Source: Micrasema longulum (Eukaryota > Arthropoda > Insecta > Trichoptera > Brachycentridae). Taken from it: 64,000 bases of DNA. The stretch covers positions 248,001-312,000 of the forward strand of contig JAGVSM010001251.1 in the NCBI GenBank assembly GCA_022494885.1, in the 5' to 3' direction. The translations under genes were made by a program, and so were the position numbers. Position 1 is the stretch's first letter; each line of letters starts with the position of its first letter. This document shows positions 59,423-64,000 of this stretch, piece by piece. The notes below the pieces were generated by a model that saw nothing but the letters and a program-made list of their open reading frames with translations, made no database searches and was not told the DNA's origin.

Positions 59423-62078
59423 TTAACTCTTTCGCTGCTGAATTTGGGGAGCGCGGCTGTAACGCCCGTGCGGGGTTTATTTCAGAATTAATATTTTTAA
59501 CAAAATAAATTCTTACCTTTATTTAAAACGTTCGATTTTTTTATATGTTATGGATCATGACACATTACACATTTTGAGTCACTATTATTATCACAAATTC
59601 ACTGAACATTATTTAAAAAAAAAAAAAACTCAAAGTTTTAAGGTCCCCCATACACATCAAAATAATGTATAGTCTGTTTCATTTTTTTTGTGTGACACTT
59701 GCAAAAAAATAAAAAAAAATTATTCTTCAAAAAGTTTTTACCACTTAACATATTTTATTATTATTTGGAACAGTATAAATTTTAGTATCTTGACATCGTA
59801 TGAAATTCCTCAAAACATGGTGCAACACATAATGGAACGTTGCAATCCACGCACATCAACCTAGTTTCTTTGCAGAATTTTTTTGGACGTCTTTGGGATT
59901 GTGAACAAACATGACAACATCTTTATGGTTTTTTTTTTGCTGGTGTCTCAGGAATTGGTTTTGGGAAATGTCTACCGGTCAGTCTTAATGGATGATCCGA
60001 TGATTTGCATTGCTGTTCCTAATTGAAAATCTGCTAATGAAGGTTTTTTTCCGGTAACTGTCAAATATGCGGCGTGAGAATTTAATAATATCATGTCAAT
60101 AAAATGAAACACTATTTTTTATACATCTTTGTGGTCTTTCTTAAACATCCAACAGAACTCAGCAACATTCTATCTACAGGTCCCATGTTGACGATAACTA
60201 TAAAGACGAAGACTATAAAGTCTAAAACAACTCTGGGCTTTATAATTGGTTGTTTTGTCTATCAATCCAATTTTCCCGATGCGCCTATTGAATCGTCGTG
60301 CATTGTAGAGAGCATGTGGACTTCCCTCTTGTCTTGCCATTTGAGGGCCATCATGGTGTCAGAGTGCATGGGAATGACACTTCACCTTTTTTTAGCTTCT
60401 CAAAAGTAGGAAGCCACCTCCTATTCTTCCGTACAGTACCACACGCGTTCGTTCCATTGCCATGCAATACTTGGAGCAATAATGGACTCGTGTACCAATT
60501 GTCCATCCAAACGGAGTGCCCTTTATTAAAAAAGTCGGTCATGAAAGTGGTAACCACTGATCCCGATTTTCCAACATTAAATTTATCGTAAATCTCTATA
60601 TTTTCACCAATATATGTAATAAAATCTAAAATATAGTCAGTTTCAACATCGCAAAATACAAAAAAATTAACACCAAAACGGTTTTTTTTTGACGGAATGT
60701 ATTGTTTAAAACTTAGTGTACCTTTAAATAACACGAGACTTTCGTCAAAACACAAATTTTGAAAAGGCTCCAACGTGGATTTGAATTTATTTTTAACGTG
60801 CTCTATGACTGGTCTTATTTTATAAAGTTTGTCTTCTTTATTTGCTTCTGCATTGTTACAAAAATGTAACATGCTACTTATTAAAAAATATGTGTCCCGT
60901 GGCATTACTTGAGAAAATATTGGAGTAACTAGGCCAGCATGGGTTGACCAATATTCACTCGAAGAAAGTTTTCTACTTCGTACCATCAATATGGTTAAAC
61001 CAAAAAATAAATACATCTTGTCAGTTGTAACATTCTTCCATTTAAGAATTCTGGAATGAGGTCTGATATTAGCAGTTTTCATAACATCGTCATAATATAT
61101 ATTATTTTGTGTTGCTATTTTCTCCATCAAATCGTTCGATAAAAAATGCAAAAATATGTCAGGTTCACTGCAATCTTCGTTAAATGGAACTTTAACACCA
61201 GAATCTGCAGTGCTGAATTCGTGAACCTCGGGAAAATGGGGACCGCCTGGACCCCCACCGCAGGAGGTGTATGTGATGATGTCTGAGTTATGTTTTCTGA
61301 TGTGCTTGTCGATGGATGAGGAGATAAAACTGTAGGTACTTCAAATTCAAAAATAACAGATTCGTCTTCAGAAGGTAAATCTAAATCAGAATCATCGCTA
61401 TGGCCTTATTCTGAATCGCTGTTCATTATAAAGTTCATTATTTTATCATCTCTCCCTAACAAATTTTTATCTCCAGAATGAGCCATTATAAACTAACTTC
61501 AAATAATAACTCCACAATAAAAAAGTCAAGGATGTTATAATAAAACCACTAAAAATTAGTACGTAACACAATATTCAGTCCAGCAAAATATAATAACAAG
61601 AGATTCATATAACCATATCAAAGATGAAATCCGAATATCCGTTTGAATGTTTATGTAACAGAAATAATAAAAAATTCAATAACAATAACGCAAATCACCA
61701 GTCCGGGTAATTAAGTTGGTTGAAAGGGAACCGATGTTTACTTTATCCCAAGTGTTAATCGTGTAGGCAAATAGGTACGTACATTATTATTGAAACAGAG
61801 TATACGCGGCGACACGTCAAGTGCGTACTGTAGGAATTTTAGACTGTGGTCCCGAAAACTGATTAGAAAGAATGTTTATAATATTACCATGTCTCCTAAA
61901 AAAATCCCGTGTGTAGAGAAAAGATGGATTTATCGAATGACGTAAAAAAAGTTTGAAATAAGTGTATATAGAGGCCACTACAAGGAAGATAATATTGAAA
62001 ACGGCTATGTTCGGGATCCGCAGTTGCGGCACGGCGCCGCGTATCGGCTATGCTCGGGACCCGCAGTGAAAGGATTAA
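59423..62078 (-). mobile_element. piggyBac-type transposon, full length with both ends
   Basis: It is bounded by TTAA at 59423-59426 and TTAA at 62075-62078, the obligatory piggyBac target duplication. The terminal inverted repeats are CTCTTTCGCTGC (left, after TTAA) and TCCTTTCACTGC (right end, read on the minus strand after TTAA), matching at 9 of 12. The transposase lies in between on the minus strand. The transposase-upstream end (62002-62074) carries two direct repeats, CGGCTATGTTCGGGATCCGC at 62002 and CGGCTATGCTCGGGACCCGC at 62045. Total length is about 2.66 kb, the usual size for an autonomous piggyBac. The copy is inactive because its ORF is broken. Confidence 0.88.
59800..61486 (-). 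pseudogene. piggyBac transposase (DDE/D, broken)
   Basis: The ATG at 61484-61486 opens MAHSGDKNLLGRDDK and an acidic N-terminus. It has an in-frame TAA about codon 27 and a frameshift near 61245 (around the Gly/Pro-rich turn). The central 266-codon frame (60351-61151) is intact. Its motifs are CFDESLVLFKG (first catalytic Asp), KKNRFGVNFFVFCD, and VWMDNWYTSPLL (second Asp), followed by the GTVRKNR block. A frameshift near 60355 separates ALKWQDKREVHMLST. GPVDRM (third Asp region) follows near 60180. The C-terminal Cys-rich domain reads RCCHVCSQSQRR, KFCKETRLMCVDCNVPLC, then CF-EFH near 59810-59900. The enzyme cuts and pastes DNA at TTAA. All three catalytic Asp regions and the zinc-binding tail are visible, but at least three breaks prevent expression. 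Confidence 0.92.
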
Positions 62079-62336
62079 ACCAACCCATAAAAGCAAGGCA
62101 GTTAAAACTACTGATAAGCTCGCGATAAAACTCGTAACATATATCACTGAGTTAATTTTTTTCTTAAGTATCTGTCAAGTTTATTTTTAAACCCATTTAT
62201 TTCGCTGGCACTTATCATTTCAAAGGAGAGTTTCGTACTTATTTCTATTACTTCGCAATACATAATGTTTGCCTAGAAATCTTGGAATTTCCTCCTTAAA
62301 ACGTAGTAAATTTTAATTGTGGTTTACAAAAGATGG

Positions 62337-62545
62337 ATTTAACCAAGCCTGCTCACTTTACAAGGCATCAGGTTCTCAGCGTCTTGGACGTCCACTGTTG
62401 ATTGTTCGTCAGCAGTTTATAACAGAACAATGGAACGCGAACTTAACTTGGAAAAAAACAAAGGAGCTGGCAGCATACATAGGCCTAAAGGCTCTTTGTA
62501 TACACCATATGCTCAAACTAGGGAGCGAACATGGAATGATGGTGA
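62337..62545 (+). pseudogene. LINE family F C-terminal tail, copy 4
   Basis: LYKASGSQRLGRPLLIVRQQ, then EQWNANLTWKKTKELAA, corresponds to LYKASGSRRHGRSLL and VNLTWKN in the 18.8-kb copy. It also shares the final CACCATATGCTC...ACTAGGGAGCG...CATGGAATG. This is the copy with the cleanest frame over this part; it is only about 70 codons long. Confidence 0.82.
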
Positions 62546-62549
62546 CGAT

Positions 62550-63080
62550 TTTAAGCAATTGTGCCTATTTAGGATATAATTCATTCAAATTTAGGACCTA
62601 TTTAGGACGTATTGAGGCTTAACTCATGTGTGGCTATGCGGTAACGGATGTCTACCTCGGGTAAAAAACATTTAATAACTCTCTTATTTTTTTAAATAAC
62701 CAACTCATATTTTTTGTAATCCTTATATGGACTTTTTTACACCAAAATAAGGAAACATTTTTAAAAAAAATGCACGGGCTTTTTCTATAAAAAACAATTT
62801 CTTCATTTTGTAAAATAAATTAAAACAAACGAAAGAGATGCCAGTATTATAAGTGGTTTATTAAATTTTATAAGAAAGAGCACGAGAATATAGCATATCA
62901 GAAGACCGACAAGGACACTATTCATTAGGGGCGGAGCTTGAGTGACCGAGAAAACAATACCGAAAGAGCACGATACAGAATTATACCACTTGTGGGACAG
63001 AGAACACATCAGTCGCGTGAAGTTTTTTGTAGCATACTAAGCTGACGCTGTATTTAACACACCGTGTTCCCGAAATGTTT
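62550..63080. other. AT-rich intronic sequence, no gene seen
   Basis: Nothing was recognised. A 68-codon ORF on the minus strand lacks a domain. Confidence 0.45.
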
Positions 63081-63089
63081 CTACAATTT

Positions 63090-63360
63090 ATTCACAATTT
63101 ATCTGATTTAAATTATTTTTTGACAATTCTTGATGGAATTTCATTGTAATGATGTAATATTTATATACATTTACATATAAGTTATTAATCAAAAATACTT
63201 GGTACACTTCCACTCATTTCCACACTTAAGATAATATTTTGATTTCTATAAATCATCTTTACATTGTATAATATTCGCCAGTCTGAAGATGTCCATAATG
63301 GGATGAAAGCGCTAATTGGTCAAACAAATAAGTGGAAGTGTACCCAAGGAAGTGTGCAAA
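63090..63360 (+). mobile_element. Penelope-like unit B, copy 2
   Basis: It shares ATTCTTGATGGAATTTC, TGATG, TTACAT and GCGCTAATTGGTCAA with the minus-strand copy at 45215-45370. It also contains an inverted pair: TTGGTACACTTCCACTCATT (63200-63219) against AATAAGTGGAAGTGTACCCAA (63327-63347). Between the arms lies a hammerhead-like fold (63278-63319). Inverted partial copies at the ends are a known habit of Penelope-like elements. Confidence 0.68.
63278..63319 (+). ncRNA. Hammerhead-ribozyme-like fold (unit B)
   Basis: Stem I is CCAGU (63278-63282) with AUUGG (63315-63319), 5 bp including one G-U. The core is CUGAAGA (63283-63289), followed by an extra U (63290). Stem II is GUCC (63291-63294) with GGAU (63301-63304), then GAAA (63305-63308). 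Stem III is the self-complementary AGCGCU (63308-63313), and the cleavage residue is A (63314, a UA site). The architecture is the same as in unit A, but the sequence is different. Confidence 0.58.
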
Positions 63361-64000
63361 GTTATTTCATTTAAAGTGTTCAAAAAATTTGTTCGTAACT
63401 AGTTTTAAAAAACGTGTTCACGTTGTCATTTTTGTGTATGTTTAATTATGATTTGATTATATCACGTATTACGTACTATTATTTTATTTCTTACAAGTTT
63501 TTTTTGCTATTTTTTAGGTTTTATTTCAATATTATTCTAAGAATATGTTTTAACAGCGTTTTTATTTATTCTAATAAAATCTAGTATTTATTTGCAATAA
63601 AAGTTTGATATTCTTTTTTGCATTCAAATAAGAGTTGTATTAGCATAGCATACTTTCTAGTCTCCCGGTTGATCTATTTCCGCTAAATTCTGTCGTAAGT
63701 GTAATTCGGAATTCAGTCGACAACCAGACGCGGGCGGCAGCGCTTGCTAGCAGGATTTTAAAAGGAATGAACACAATTTCTAACTTTATTTTGCATAAAT
63801 ATGCTTTAATTTTATATTTAACATCTTTGAATAAAGATCATTTTTAACACATACCATTGTAAATAATTTGGTATTTTAGCTTACATTTCAAAATATCTCG
63901 ACTTATGCTTGTGGTCACATTGTGTTACACCACCGGCTGCAAAGGGATTATTCAGCACAGTCTTTTAAGAGTTAAGTAAAGCGCAACGATTTGATTGTCT
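63361..64000. other. Intronic sequence to the window end
   Basis: AT-rich, with a GC-richer piece at 63655-63755. The short repeat at 63920-63976 is shared with 9786-9838. No gene. Confidence 0.45.
63920..63976 (+). repeat. Dispersed short repeat shared with 9.8 kb
   Basis: TGTGTTACACCACC, GCAAAGGGATTATT, GCACAGTC and TTTTAAGAGTTAA are in the same order as at 9786-9838, with about a dozen differences. Confidence 0.5.

Larger units (their letters stand above)
28374..64000 (+). other. Downstream intron of the CELF4/Bruno-3-like gene (inferred)
   Basis: The next expected coding words (GASSSLVVKFAD-like) were not found to the end of the window. The downstream intron is therefore inferred to exceed 35.6 kb, filled with mobile-element remnants. 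Confidence 0.6.

Noticed and set aside
1..64000. CRISPR arrays, bacterial operons, rRNA genes
   Set aside because: None seen; the splice signals, SINEs, LINEs and piggyBac element show a eukaryotic nuclear genome.

Overview
The window looks like a piece of an insect (at least arthropod) nuclear genome. It is strongly AT-rich, almost free of long open reading frames, and carries many decayed non-LTR retrotransposons, tRNA-derived SINEs, Penelope-like repeats and DNA transposons. The species cannot be named from the sequence.

The only host coding sequence I can support is one 80-nt exon (28294-28373, + strand). It encodes part of the second RNA-recognition motif of a CELF4/Bruno-3-type (CELF3-6 subgroup) RNA-binding protein, with a clean acceptor, branch point and donor. 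The rest of the window is best read as the flanking introns of this gene: at least 28.3 kb upstream and 35.6 kb downstream, if no undetected exon or nested gene lies there.

Layout: 0.3-0.65 kb foldback element; 5.6-6.25 kb GC-rich poly(A)-tailed retroposon candidate; 6.4-7.3 kb CR1/L2-like LINE split by a tRNA-SINE; 7.9-8.9 kb element with terminal inverted repeats around a THAP-like exon; 13.1-13.4 kb LINE tail; 18.8-20.2 kb two joined LINE remnants; 22.0-23.2 kb a Penelope-like unit with a hammerhead-ribozyme-like fold next to a LINE interrupted by an antisense LINE; 24.7-25.5 kb two copies of a second SINE family; 27.3-27.8 kb LINE 3' end; 28.3 kb the host exon; 33.8 kb SINE; 34.6 and 38.4 kb LINE 3' ends; 38.8-39.1 kb CpG-rich TATA-containing patch; 41.3-42.4 kb two antisense LINE tails; 44.1-47.4 kb LINE tails and a second Penelope-like repeat; 47.5-49.3 kb a dense cluster of SINEs, an antisense LINE and a palindromic dimer of the ribozyme-bearing unit; 52.5-52.9 kb foldback element; 57.1-57.9 kb LINE and SINE; 59.4-62.1 kb a full-length but broken piggyBac transposon with both ends; 62.3 kb LINE tail; 63.1-63.4 kb the second Penelope-like family with its own hammerhead-like fold.

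The most interesting signals are two sequence-unrelated repeat families that share the same hammerhead-like architecture (CUGANGA, one extra U, stem II, GAAA, short palindromic stem III, cleavable UC or UA), the THAP exon inside a 1-kb inverted-repeat element, and a conserved hairpin spanning the stop codon of a LINE family.
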